A stretch of 64,000 bases of DNA, from the NCBI GenBank assembly GCA_013407085.1, contig JACCGJ010000209.1, positions 1-64,000 on the forward strand. Direction: 5' to 3'. A model generated the notes under the pieces. It was not told the DNA's origin. It made no database searches and was given only the letters and a program-made list of their open reading frames with translations. This stretch comes from Atriophallophorus winterbourni (Eukaryota; Platyhelminthes; Trematoda; Plagiorchiida; Microphallidae). The position numbers and the translations under genes are program-made. Shown in pieces: positions 25,101-34,954 of the stretch (position 1 is its first letter; the number at the start of each line of letters is the position of its first letter).

Positions 25101-25334
25101 GTGCATCGAAGAAAACTGTACATCTGAACACCATGCACTTACATTTGTTATCCCACCAATCGAAAACAATTTCTGCCCTTTGGATTTTAAATTGATTTTT
25201 GAACTGCTCATTAAGCAACCTAATCCCATTTTTGCTTGTTATATTATTCGTTGTTGCCATATTATTCTGTGGTTTTTTGTAAAGCTATATGCTTTTTAGA
25301 CCATTAAAATTGAATTGAATTGAATTGAATCTGC

Positions 25335-26372
25335 ATACCATTCAATATCCAAAAATGTAAGATGTAAAACGTCGGTAAATTCTTAGACTTCACATATTCT
25401 CTGGGATCTCAGGAACTGTCATAGACTACGGATTAGCAGTAACTTGAAGTCTTCACGGCAGTGTTTCTTTGATATACAAAAAGTCCTGCCAAATCGTGGC
25501 ACTGCTCAGAATGATCCTCGGTAGTTTCACAATGCGGGTACTCCCACGGATAATTAACACCCATATCCGACAAAAAATGAAGTACGCTGCTCAAGCATGG
25601 TCCCCGTGGTTACAAAAGGACAAGGCTACGTTACAACGCTACAAAACTGGTGACTTGAGTATACAGCAGGCGATTGGAGGAGAGGATTCCATCTCTGAAT
25701 ATATTTGACTTTTCGTACCACCGTGTCAGTGGTGATTCGATCCTACTTTTCAACATTCTACATACAGTGAATCATCCACTAAAACACCTGTTTTATCGCC
25801 CCTCGAAGGAATTTATGGTAACGCAAATAAAATGGTTACTGTATTGCATAATTTACCCTTTGAGCAGCGACATACAAGAATTGGATTGTGCACCCTCGAG
25901 TGCGGACCCATCAAAGCTGAACTAATCCTGACATACCGAATTATCCATACGAGGACCCTCCTACTCAGACACCTTTTTACAATTGGTTCCAATCTCACGA
26001 CCTGCAATCACAGTCTGACTCTTCAAATCCCTAATTCCCGAAAAAATGTCGCCGCAATTCTTACGCAGTCCGTGTATGCTTTTTGTGAAACAGCCTACCG
26101 CCAGAACGTGTTTCCTCATCAAACGAAATGATATTCAAGCAAGCATTACGATTTTTATGTTGAATAATACAGTGTTGGCCCCGGTTTACTGAAATTCCAT
26201 AGTAATTACTTCTTACACATTCTCAAACATATTTCGAGGCGAGACGTCCTCTCTCCATCTCACAATTGGAATTAATTTTACTCCTCCCGTAAAGTACATA
26301 GACGCAAAATTTAAAGTAACGATTTGCTTGACTTTCATTCATAAATCTTGAATCTTAAATCTTGAATCTTGT
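25335..26372 (+). mobile_element. Compound CR1 C-terminal fragment (two overlapping copies)
   Basis: 25469-25810 gives AWSPWLQKDKATLQR and then HTVNHPLKHLF. At 25850 the protein steps back to an earlier point (NLPFEQRHTRIGL) and runs again through LILTYRIIH, HSLTLQIPNSR and beyond. So the same protein segment is present twice, from two diverged subfamilies. The 3' tail at 26344-26372 is a tandem CTTGAAT repeat. Confidence 0.7.
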
Positions 26373-26615
26373 GTTATATAACGAATTCATGAAGAATGAA
26401 TGAGCTTCAACTTTTGAGCTCGTGCATCGAAACATTAAGCGACATAATAGTAACTGCACACGAACGCACCATTTAAATGGAAGCAAATACAAGTGATACA
26501 CTTGGAGTGCGCCTAGATGAATATTCCCGAAATTATAGTCACTGAAATTGAGCTGGATTTTATCGGTGTCATTTTCATTCAGAACATATTTATATGAAAC
26601 GTTTGTGGTAATTGT
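26373..26615. other. Spacer, nothing recognised
   Basis: Short stretch between CR1 and Gypsy remnants. Confidence 0.5.
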
Positions 26616-28221
26616 ACTATGGACAATCAATAACTGTTAGTATAGGTTGGACATAATTCGATTATTCAAATGCCATATTTGGGGTAGCGAACAGCAATTC
26701 TTAATGGCAAATTCAAGTTTAGAAACTCTTGATATGAATGCAAATGCAGGGGGATATTGAAGATTATTTTTGAAGATATTTTGAATAAATTGACGGGATC
26801 TAAATTCTTCTCGATCTAAAAGATGCCTACCTACAAATACCGTTGACTGATCAGTCTTCAATGTTAACTACTATAAATACACCGTTTGGTTTATTTCGGT
26901 ATAAATTTTTACCTTTTGGTATGTGCAATTCTCTTGCAATATTCATAAAGTCATGAATGATATTACTTGCGATATGGTTGGAGTTGAAGTATATCAGGAT
27001 GATTTTATTGTGCATGCACCAACACGATATCTTCACGATGAACGTTTATTGGAACTTTTTCATAGATTCACTTCTAAAAATATTGCTGTTAATCAGAAAA
27101 AGCGTTTGTTTTCTGTTTCCAATTTTGAATGCCTCGGATACATTGTTGATGGTAATGGTAATAAACCAGATCCTAATCGTATACTCCCACTGACCAATGC
27201 TGAGTCTCCAAAGAACATGACACAATTGAAATCTCATATCGGTGCATTGCAATGCTATTCAAGATTCATTCCGAAGCTTCACCATTATTTTTACTTCAAT
27301 CAAAAGAAACTTTTGTATGGACTGATGAACAGGAACATTGTTTACGCAGCATAATATCCTTTCTAAAGTCAGATGCAGTTCGTCGTCCATTTATCCCAGA
27401 ATTCATTCCTTTATATTTACTGATGCATCCCCCGACGGTATTGGTTCTGTTCTCGAGCAAAATGGACATCCACCTCGCAGGCTAAATACTGCTGAAAAGG
27501 GTTATGCACAAACACACCTTGAAGCGTCAGCTGCCTATTTGGTTATTCAACGTTTACACAAATTCCTGTTTGGTCATCGTTTCACCATTGTTACTGACCA
27601 TGAAGCCTTAAAATTTATATACGATCCTGGTAAATCTATTTCGAAAAGTACTGCCGCTATACTCGCTCTGCGGAAAGTATTCAGTCACGAAGGATTACCT
27701 ATTGCTGTTGTTAGTGATCAAATCTGCTGGGTCTAGGATCAGCCGAAGTTTCGTTTCATCGTGGTAATGAATTGCGACCGAGTTCTGGTATCGTGCTCGG
27801 CAATATCGGTAAATGCATGGTAAAAATAATGGACCTTGATAATGGCTCAATGCATCGCCGTCATGTGGATCAGATTACCTACAGAGATACAGGTCAGTTA
27901 TGTTCCGATTCTGATTGCATTGACGATCATAACACCACTATCCTAGATACCTCTGGAGCTGCTGAACCGGAAAGTGTTAAGAAGATCAGAACATTTGATG
28001 AACAAGCCGTCCCGGGATTATAAAAACCCAGGATCATTCGCAAACTGCGACAGATGTGATAAGTGTACTATGCACAATCAATGGCTGTTTATTCATGTAA
28101 ATTTTATGATACGCCATTAATTAATTAATTGAGCAATATTTGAATATACTTCATAATCAGTTGCTCATTCTGATTTTTACTTCTGCGTTTAGTACTGGTT
28201 GGACATAATTCGATTATTCAA
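26616..28221 (+). mobile_element. Ty3/Gypsy-like LTR retrotransposon, heavily deleted
   Basis: Reverse transcriptase, RNase H and integrase remnants lie in the Gypsy order between two matching flanks. Each flank starts TGTACTATG, followed by ACAATCAAT, and ends GGTTGGACATAATTCGATTA; the right one (28065-28221) is about 155 bases and the left one (26616-26673) an internally deleted version. They look like remains of the two LTRs. Gag and protease are absent. Confidence 0.75.
26810..28023 (+). pseudogene. Gypsy polyprotein remnant (RT, RNase H, integrase)
   Basis: Reverse transcriptase: DLKDAYLQIPLTDQ, TPFGLFRYKFLPFGMCNS, then EVYQDDFIVHA (YQDD at 26992-27003, where Gypsy usually has YLDD or YVDD) and FECLGYIVDGNG. 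RNase H: FTDASPDGIGSVLEQNG and VTDHEALKFIY. The frame then jumps from RNase H into the integrase core (GLPIAVVSDQ) with most of the integrase lost, and resumes near its C terminus (NIGKCMVKIM, MHRRHVDQI). Stops and shifts at about 26955 and 27353. Confidence 0.85.
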
Positions 28222-28514
28222 ATACTATAACGTTATTTTTTCATTTTGTCACTTTGGATCAGGATTTATAGCGGATGTAACTCTGACGCAAATATTGAAT
28301 CAATATTCCAAAACGTGTTGCAAAAATGTAATGTTTGATTCAAATATAACACGATTTGAATTAGTCAGAAAATCTGCATCGTATGTAAGTCATCCGTAAG
28401 CATATTGTTCCCGAGCAAATCTCAGAATTAGCGCTAATCTATCTTGCAACTTTACATTTTATACCCAGTAAGCGCTCCCATCCAAGTGAATACAAGGCAA
28501 ACGATCAACCTGAA

Positions 28515-28570
28515 ACTCTATCATGTGATGAGTGTCAACACTACGAAATCGGTCGCGGGTTGGGAGTGAT
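28515..28570 (+). ncRNA. Hammerhead-like core in block B, inactive
   Basis: GTGATGA in place of CTGATGA (28525-28531), a GTGT/ACAC stem-loop, GAAA (28545-28548), TCGGTC. The C-to-G change at the first core position should abolish cleavage. The same change is present in block B' (29116-29140), so it predates the duplication. Confidence 0.6.
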
Positions 28571-28705
28571 GGAAATGTATACAGATGAAGATTTCTTTAT
28601 CATTTTTGTCTATAAACGTCTTTATATAACAAAAACGTGCGCTCAAAACCAACGCTGTGAATTTTACTTTCGCAAATGTTTCAAGACTCACTGAACCTAA
28701 TCTTA

Positions 28706-28756
28706 CTGTCTCCACCTGATGACGGTAAACAGCGAGAAATCGGTAGTAAAGTGTAT
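28706..28756 (+). ncRNA. Hammerhead ribozyme, unit 1
   Basis: CTGATGA (28716-28722), stem-loop CGGTAAACAGCGA, GAAA (28736-28739), TCGGTA; predicted cleavage after A28745. Stem I has two mismatches (GTAAAG opposite CTCCAC), so activity is likely weak or lost. Confidence 0.7.
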
Positions 28757-28946
28757 TTTCGGGGGATGTGAGCAACACATTACTTTGGTAATCCATAAGC
28801 GCCTCGAGTGCTTGACCACGAATCACTATGTGATTCTGTGTTTAAACATCGTGGTTCGTTGTACGAACCCTATGCAACAGTGGCATTCAAGTATAACCTT
28901 GTTTACCATTAATCCACCGTTTCAAGGCTCACTGAACCTAATCTTA

Positions 28947-28997
28947 CTTTGTCCACCTGATGACGGCAAACAGCCAGAAACCGGTAGTGGAGTGTAA
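28947..28997 (+). ncRNA. Hammerhead ribozyme, unit 2, best preserved
   Basis: CTGATGA (28957-28963), stem-loop CGGC-AAACA-GCCA, GAAA (28977-28980), CCGGTA; predicted cleavage after A28986. Stem I: TCCAC just 5' of the core with GTGGA just after the cut, five perfect pairs. Stem III is ACCGGT, self-complementary, so two tandem units can share a six-base-pair stem III. The cut site lies exactly 241 bases after that of unit 1. Confidence 0.8.
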
Positions 28998-29105
28998 TTT
29001 CGGGGTATGTGAGCAACACCTCACATTGGCTTTCTTGAAACTTCATATTTTATACCCAGTAAGCGCTTTCATCCTAGTGAATACAAGGCAAACGATCGAC
29101 CTGAA

Positions 29106-29160
29106 ACTCTATCATGTGATGAATGTAAACACTACGAAATCGGTCGTGGGTTGAATGTGA
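29106..29160 (+). ncRNA. Hammerhead-like core in block B', inactive
   Basis: GTGATGA (29116-29122), 13-nt stem-loop ATGTAAACACTAC, GAAA (29136-29139), TCGGTC, then GTGGG, which could pair with TCAT upstream (G-U and Watson-Crick). Same core mutation as the block B copy. Confidence 0.6.
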
Positions 29161-29280
29161 TGGAAATATATGCAGATGAAGATTTCTCTATTATTTTTGT
29201 CCATATACTTCTTTACAAAACAAACAGTCCGCTCAAAACCAACTCTATGAATTTTACTTTCGCAAATGAAAAATTCTCGA

Positions 29281-29999
29281 ATATCAGTTCATAAAAGTGA
29301 CCGACACAGCGTTCGTACCTATGCGCGATCAAGGTGATCATGTCTCTTATAATAGCTTCAAACAGCGGTTTTGCTATCTTTACCTTCTATCAGCATCATG
29401 TTCAAGACTTAATCACTTAATGAAGTAGGTCGTTCGGTTAGGCTGTTGTGTTTTTCAAAATTCAGTGCCGTTGATGTAACTTACTTCATTCGTATCTAAG
29501 AAAATTTAGATATCGATGAAGCCTTTCTTATGTACAGGTGTAATGCAGACAAATGAAAACATGCTAAGACGACGTGTGTTACATTAGACGAAGCTCTTGG
29601 GTTATTTATTCGTTTTCGAATATATATTCTGTGGATACTAGTAAAGTAAATACAATTTGGTTGGCATAGACATATAGGAGAAATTAACTTCACATATTAC
29701 TACTCACTTCTTTGAATCCATCTTCTCACTGGCAATAAAATAAATTCACGAAAAATATGGGTATATCCACACAACAATGAAAATTCCTGGTACTTGTTAA
29801 AATTAGTGTAACTAAATATAGCATTTCCGTAGAGTCTTTATTATTAGTATGAGTTAAATAATCTTATCTACGTTGTTTTATCTTTAAAACCAAATCAACA
29901 TACCGGCTTGTATTTTCTCATCAATTTCTAAAAAGAATCGTCATAAAGTTTTATTAATACAAAAAGGACATAGATTCGTTTTGGTAACATTACTCTCAA
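29281..29999. other. No recognisable gene
   Basis: AT-rich spacer. Confidence 0.5.
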
Positions 30000-31572
30000 G
30001 TTCTGCCGAAAATTCATTTAACGTCATGTCTAGGAACGTGGATGAGAACGCTGTTTATTACAGATATATTGGTTGAGAAAAATAGTTGCCGTTGTTCAGA
30101 ACATTTAGAAAAACAAAATATTTTGACCGCAGCACAACACGGTTTTGAGAGAAAACGTTCGTGTTTATCTAACCTTCTTACAACGATCGAGGATTGGACT
30201 AAGGCACTAGAGGCGAGGCTGTACATGCTTGCTACATAAACATTTCCAAAGCTTTCGATAGAGTCAACCATGACATTCTAATAAAAAGTCTCGAAGCTTA
30301 TGGAATAACTGGAATGTTGCTTAATTAGATAAGGGACTATCTTAAAGATAGATACGTCCAAATTCGCGTTGGCAGCACCCACTCTCGAGGAATAGACGTC
30401 ACAAGCAGAGTTCCGCACGGATCGGCGCTTGGACCTCTTCTGTTCTTTGTGTATATGAACGATACAGTAGAGTATATTGGATGTAACTTGATACCGTTTG
30501 CCGATTATATCAAAATATGGTAACGTGTCAAGTCTTTTAACGACTGTATGGCATTACAGCGGGATTTGTGCACCTTATTTCATTAGTCCCAGACATTTAA
30601 CCCTGCGAAATGTAAAATACTGGGGCTCTGAAAATCTCTGCACCACATGTATCAGGTTGGCACGCCAGGTCGAGTCTGGACCCCCGTAGAAATAATCTTG
30701 TTATCTGGGTATCGTTTAACCTTAGCCTGGACATAATTGTCAGACAATGTATAATAAATCCTACTGTATCTTGAGACTTCTAAAAATGATATTCAGGATT
30801 CTCACGCCCGAAACCTTACCCCGGAAAATTGATACATACGTTTTCATCCTGATATGGAATACTACATCCAAGCATGGGCACCATGGCTAAGGAAGAATAT
30901 CGAACTACTTAACAGTATATATCATCGCGTGACAAAGTTGGTCTCTCGTTACAGAAATTTGCCTTTCAAAGAGCAAATGTTAAAACTAAATCTACACGAT
31001 TTTACCCAACGCCGGATACTGAGTGACCACTTGTTGGCATTCAAAATCTTGCATACTGAAAACCATCCCCTTAAACACTTGCTAAGTCCAATGGCCTTAC
31101 TCGAACACGAAAACATTCAAAGCCCTTAAGCATTCCGCATTCCCGATTGGATATTCGTCGAAATTTTTTCTCAGTAAGAATTTGTTTCACTTGAACTTTT
31201 GCCTGAAGAAATCACGCAATCAGAATCTGTTAAGGTTTTCTCTTCTAAACTGGATGAGTATGTGACTGTCCCTTTAGATTGTTAAGAAAAAATTGTTATT
31301 TTACTCCATATATCTGTCATCCTGTGGTTGTTGTTGTTGGCCTCTTTCGGTCGATGTCGACCATGGATGTACATCGCAATCGCCTCCAATGTGAGTGGTC
31401 AAGAGCAAGTTCTTCCCAACTCGCCGGGTCAATGCCAAGAGCTTTCATATCTCTTTAGTAAACGTCTTTGTACCGCAAGTGCGGTCTGCCCAATGGTCGA
31501 CTTCCTAATTGCGGAATACGACCATTTTCCATTCTGTAGACATGACCAAGATAGCGACAGGCGGCGCTGTCG

Positions 31573-31953
31573 CTATAGGGTGAACATGCACTGTAGACCA
31601 GCTTTTGAAAGCACTTCAGCATTAGTCACTCTGTCCATCCACGATATGTTCAAGATACGACGGATGCTTCGTAGATGGAAAGCTTCCAGCTTCCGTTCGT
31701 GTCTTGCGTGGGTGGTCCAGGTTTCACTGCCGTACAGTAAAGCATTTAGTACGCACGCGCTGTATACCATCATCGTTGTCTTTACAGTCAACTTGTGGTT
31801 TCCCCAAACACGAGAGTTCAATCGGGACAAAATAACAGATACACTCTGTCTAGGTAATCGCATTGGAGAAACCGAGATATGTGGAATGATGTACTTCTCC
31901 AAGCAGACAGTTTCCAGCACTGATGATTGTAGGTAATAAAATCCCTTGACCAA
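31573..31953 (-). pseudogene. RTE C-terminal fragment
   Basis: 126 open codons: ILSRLNSRVWGNHKLTVKTT, then YGSETWTT and the FHLRSIRRILNISWMDRV segment typical of the RTE C terminus. It aligns with 11390-11680 on the plus strand but is better preserved, implying a later insertion. Confidence 0.8.
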
Positions 31954-31979
31954 GGGCTTTAATCCTTTTCATGCTGATT

Positions 31980-32528
31980 GTTAGCTCGAAGTCTTTGCAT
32001 GCCGACGAAAACGTACATCATCGACTTGAGGTGATCTTGGGAGTGAGCAATAATGGCTGCATCGTCGGCAAACAGCTGGTCATGGAGTAGCATATCCCGT
32101 GCCTTGGTTTGTGACCTCAACCGGTTCAGGTTGTAAAGCTTGCCATCACTTCTCGTGCGCAGTTAAATGCCTTCTGTTCTCGTCTTAAAAGCGTGCTTCA
32201 GATGCAGAGCAAAGAAAATGCCGAACAGCGTGTGAGCAGGAACGCATTCTTGTTTGACGCCTCGGCTTATTTCAAAGGCTTCTGAACTGAAACTGTTATA
32301 ATGGACTAGGCCATTCATGTCTGAGTAGATCGAAATAACGAGTTTGAGCAGTCTTGGGGAAGCCTATCAGATCAAGCATTTTGAAAAGACCCCAGTGAGT
32401 ACGTGTTCGAATAACTTCTTTAAATCAATAAAAACAGCTCATAATGACATACGCTGTTTCCGACACTTTTCTTGAAGTTGTCTCAGCGAGAATATCTATA
32501 AGACTTTAGCAAGCATTCTGCCTACAAC
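31980..32528 (-). pseudogene. RTE reverse transcriptase fragment, frame-broken
   Basis: Minus-strand translation gives pieces of motifs A to C in several frames, including the region around the FADDAAI motif (about 32050-32080). Continuous with 31573-31953. Confidence 0.7.
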
Positions 32529-32876
32529 GCGCTGTATACCATCATCTTTGTCTTTACAGTCAGCTTGCGGTTACCCCAAACACGAGAGTTCAAACGGGAC
32601 AGAATGACAGCTGCTCTGCCAATCCGCTTATCAATCTCCGTGTCTAGCGAGAAGTTATCCGCAATGGTTGAACCAAGGTATGTGAACCGATGTACTGATT
32701 CAAGCTGACAGTTTCCAACAGTTATGATATGAGGCGATACAGTCCCTTGACCAAGGACTTTGGTCTTGCTCATGCTGATTGTTAGCCCAAAGTCTTTGCA
32801 TGCCGACGAAAACAGTCCATTAGAGACTGGAGGTGCTCTTTGGAGTGAGCAATGAAGGCTGCATCGTCGGCAAACA
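32529..32876 (-). pseudogene. RTE reverse transcriptase, second segment
   Basis: Open for about 115 codons: CRRC (from ADDAAF) through ACKDFGLTISMSKTKVLGQG, HRFTYLGSTIADNFSLDTE, IDKRIGRAAVILSRLNSRVW, ending at MMVYSA. The protein would continue as in 31573-31953 but is cut at 32528. Confidence 0.8.
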
Positions 32877-33576
32877 AGTCTAAGGACTTCACTGCAGTGC
32901 AAAGCCGTATACAAAAAGGCGTCACAAGTATTGGCGTTATTAAAAAGAATTTTCGGCAGAGTCTCGAATCAGTCAGTACCCTGTATCATGAGCACCTATC
33001 TGAGACCAGCGATGGAGTACGCTGTTCAGGCTTGCTCACCCTGGATTCAGAAAGACATCAATCTTCTGCAACGTATTCACCACCGAATCACAAAGCTTGT
33101 ACCCGGACTAACTGCTAAACCATATGAAGAACGATTGAGGAGTCTCAATCTTTTAGACTTTCGCTGTCGTCGACTGAGAGGCGACCTCATACTGATGTAC
33201 AACATTATGCACGTCCCTAACCATCCTTGTCCAAGCTTTTCACACGCTCGCCACCCCGTGCCAGTCGGAAACATGAACTTACAGTGCTCATTCCCAATTC
33301 AAGACTGAACTCTCGAAGATAATCGTATGCTGTGCGTGTAAGCTTCACATGGAATACTCTCCCCTCCATTGTTACACACTCAGCCAACCTGTATCTTTTT
33401 AAAGCTAATTTGGACAAATTCTTATGAGAAAACCCAAATTTTGATACAATTTACACTACATGAGTTTCCCTGTTCTTATTTTTCATTGTATATAACTCAT
33501 AACTCCATCCTATGGTCATGGTTGAGCTAAATGCTTTTTAGACCATTACAACTTTGAATCACTTTGGATCACTTTG
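32877..33576 (+). mobile_element. CR1-like fragment inserted in RTE
   Basis: 32931-33308 (125 codons) encodes LLKRIFGRVSNQSVPCIMST, YAVQACSPWIQKDINLLQRI and KPYEERLRSLNLLDF. The 3' end (33530-33576) carries the ATGCTTTTTAGACCATTA motif and a tandem ACTTTGAATC/ACTTTGGATC tail. AAACA at 32872-32876 and 33577-33581 may be the target duplication; the RTE reading resumes on either side. Confidence 0.8.
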
Positions 33577-33593
33577 AAACAGCAGTTCACGGA

Positions 33594-33806
33594 TTAGCAC
33601 ATTTCGGCCTTGGTTTGTGCTCTCAACGGGTTCAGGTTGAAATGCTTGTCATAACTTCGCGTGCGTAGGTAAATATCTTCTGTCCTCGTCCTGAAAGCGT
33701 TCTTCAGAAGCAGAGCAAAGAAAATGCCGAACAGCGTGGGAGCAAGAACACACCCTTGTTTGACGCCTCGGCGAATTTCAAAGGCTTCTGAGCTGAAACC
33801 GTTAAA
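33594..33806 (-). pseudogene. RTE reverse transcriptase motif B fragment
   Basis: GFSSEAFEIRRGVKQGCVLA followed by PTLFGIFFALLLKNAF is intact motif B. The host protein then continues across the CR1 insertion to 32876. 5' end truncated at 33806. Confidence 0.8.
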
Positions 33807-33880
33807 CATCATGTGGTTATTGTTAAGCTTACTGCTTTTTCTACCATAAAACTTTCTGGGTTCTGAGTTCTGATCACATG

Positions 33881-34954
33881 CATTAATAATAACGAGCACG
33901 GAGTTATAAATGTGTGAAATTTACCCGTGAGACGGGTGTGAATTGCATTGGATTCTAATCAAAAGTGACTGCTGTAAATAGGGATAAACTGATGCTACTA
34001 TTAAAGGATAAACGACAGGCTAATAGCCTTTGTACAAATTAGGCTGATCTAAAATGTGTTAATGTTTAGGAAATGATTGCTACTCAATATTTCAATATAT
34101 TTGCTTTAGGAGAATTATGCAGAGCGTACATGTGACAGTGATAAAAGTATAACCGTTGAATTAGTTTTGCTCACCATAGGAATGGGTTTTGGTTGATATT
34201 ACTGTAATTGAATTAAAATTTTAGAAACCAAACTAGTGTTCAGGTTGTCAAATTCACTTAAATAACTGGCAATAACACAGCACATGTACACCAATTACGT
34301 GAAAACGATTTCACACTAAGTCAATCAGAGAAAAAACTGTTTGTTTGTTTTTAGTTTTCAGTAGTCAAAACTCTTACAATAATACTGTACCTAATTTTTC
34401 AATTCGACAGTGTAATAAACCTCATCTTGTCAGAATCAAACTTCAACCAACAGCGAGGTTCATTTGACCTGAAACCAGGTTGCTGTCACAAATGGAGCAA
34501 AGAATAACTTCTCTCATTCAAGTAAATATGCAATTTATCTCTGAATAATGGCCAACTTACCAGTCTCAAGAACTGATTAATTAAAATGGTGTTTCATCGT
34601 TATTTGTTAAAGGAAATAAAAGTAAATAAGGAAAGAAAATGTACCATTTATCTTGAAATAAAGCATACTTTAAATATTAAACAAATTTAAAACACATGAT
34701 TTTCCTGAATAGGTCAGCTGAAATTTCGAACATTTTCAATCAGGATGCCAATGATATCAACAGTATGAAGACTTTAAAATATTTGCATTTAAATTCGTTT
34801 CCCTTTAAGAGGTAGTCGTAAATTTTGTAGCAGACATAATTATTCTGGATATATATAACGGATAATTTCAAAATAACGTTGTATGTATAATGGTTGACCA
34901 GTTTTTATTAAAACATGGTTCCGTCTACGGATCTGTATACATCATTCATCAAAG
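33881..34954. other. No recognisable gene; upstream of a likely first exon
   Basis: AT-rich. The last few hundred bases may hold the promoter and 5' leader of the 34955 exon, but I cannot point to a defined element. Confidence 0.4.

Larger units (their letters stand above)
22030..25333 (+). mobile_element. CR1-like retrotransposon, near full length, broken
   Basis: ORF1 remnant 22078-22483 (QDKPRLLKVVV, then a frameshift). Endonuclease 22716-23470 (CLYTNAQCLTNKLPEL, VTGTWFNEPSVEE, DLVLTSKENN) with stops near 22994 and 23231. Reverse transcriptase from about 23860 (PIYKSG, PNYRPVTLLPVSSNLLERF, AQHGFRTRHS, CYLDMSKVFDHV), broken by an inserted RTE tail at 24213-24325, then VSGRLLDWIQNQL and VPRGSVLVPG; an internal deletion brings in SADDIKV. 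C-terminal region 24677-25080 (YAVQAWSPWIKKDV). The 3' end has a tandem TTGAA tail (25303-25330). Confidence 0.85.
28440..29280 (+). repeat. Tandem hammerhead-repeat array (B-A-A'-B')
   Basis: Two block types. Block B (28440-28680 and 29035-29275) contains CCCAGTAAGCGCT, AAACTCTATCATG and a ribozyme-like core. Block A is a full 241-nt monomer (28746-28986), preceded by the previous unit's end and followed by a truncated unit to about 29030. Each A unit ends in a hammerhead. B flanks A on both sides in the same direction. The A unit has two perfect hairpins (GAATCAC/GTGATTC and GGTTCG/CGAACC), so its RNA would be strongly folded. Confidence 0.8.
31330..33806 (-). mobile_element. Chimeric RTE insertion, itself interrupted by CR1
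   Basis: Minus strand. From its 3' end (31330, tail of AAC units) up to about 32528 it reads as RTE from the start of reverse transcriptase to the C terminus (31573-31953 holds LYGSETWTTHARHERKLEAF and ILNISWMDRVTNAEVL). At 32528/32529 the sequence switches to a second RTE segment that overlaps the first: 32529-32876 plus 33577-33806 carries IRRGVKQGCVLAPTLFG, LTISMSKTKVLGQG and FTYLGSTIADN and ends at MMVYSA. A CR1 sits inside this second segment. Confidence 0.8.
30000..33880 (+). mobile_element. CR1-like element (tail type TTCTGAG) split by a nested insertion
   Basis: Reverse transcriptase and C-terminal parts run 30000-31317; the last 60 bases of the 3' end resume at 33819-33878 (ACTGCTTTTTCTACCATAAA, then a TTCTGGGTTCTGAGTTCTG tail). 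The interruption is an RTE-derived insert (31330-33806) flanked by a 12-base target-site duplication with one mismatch (31318-31329 and 33807-33818, CATC[C/A]TGTGGTT). Fragments include AQHGFERKRSCLSNLLTTIE and the C-terminal YIQAWAPWLRKNI. Many stops. Confidence 0.8.

Noticed and set aside
31328..31936. 202-codon plus-strand frame
   Set aside because: Antisense of the RTE C-terminal region, which is the real (minus-strand) coding sense.
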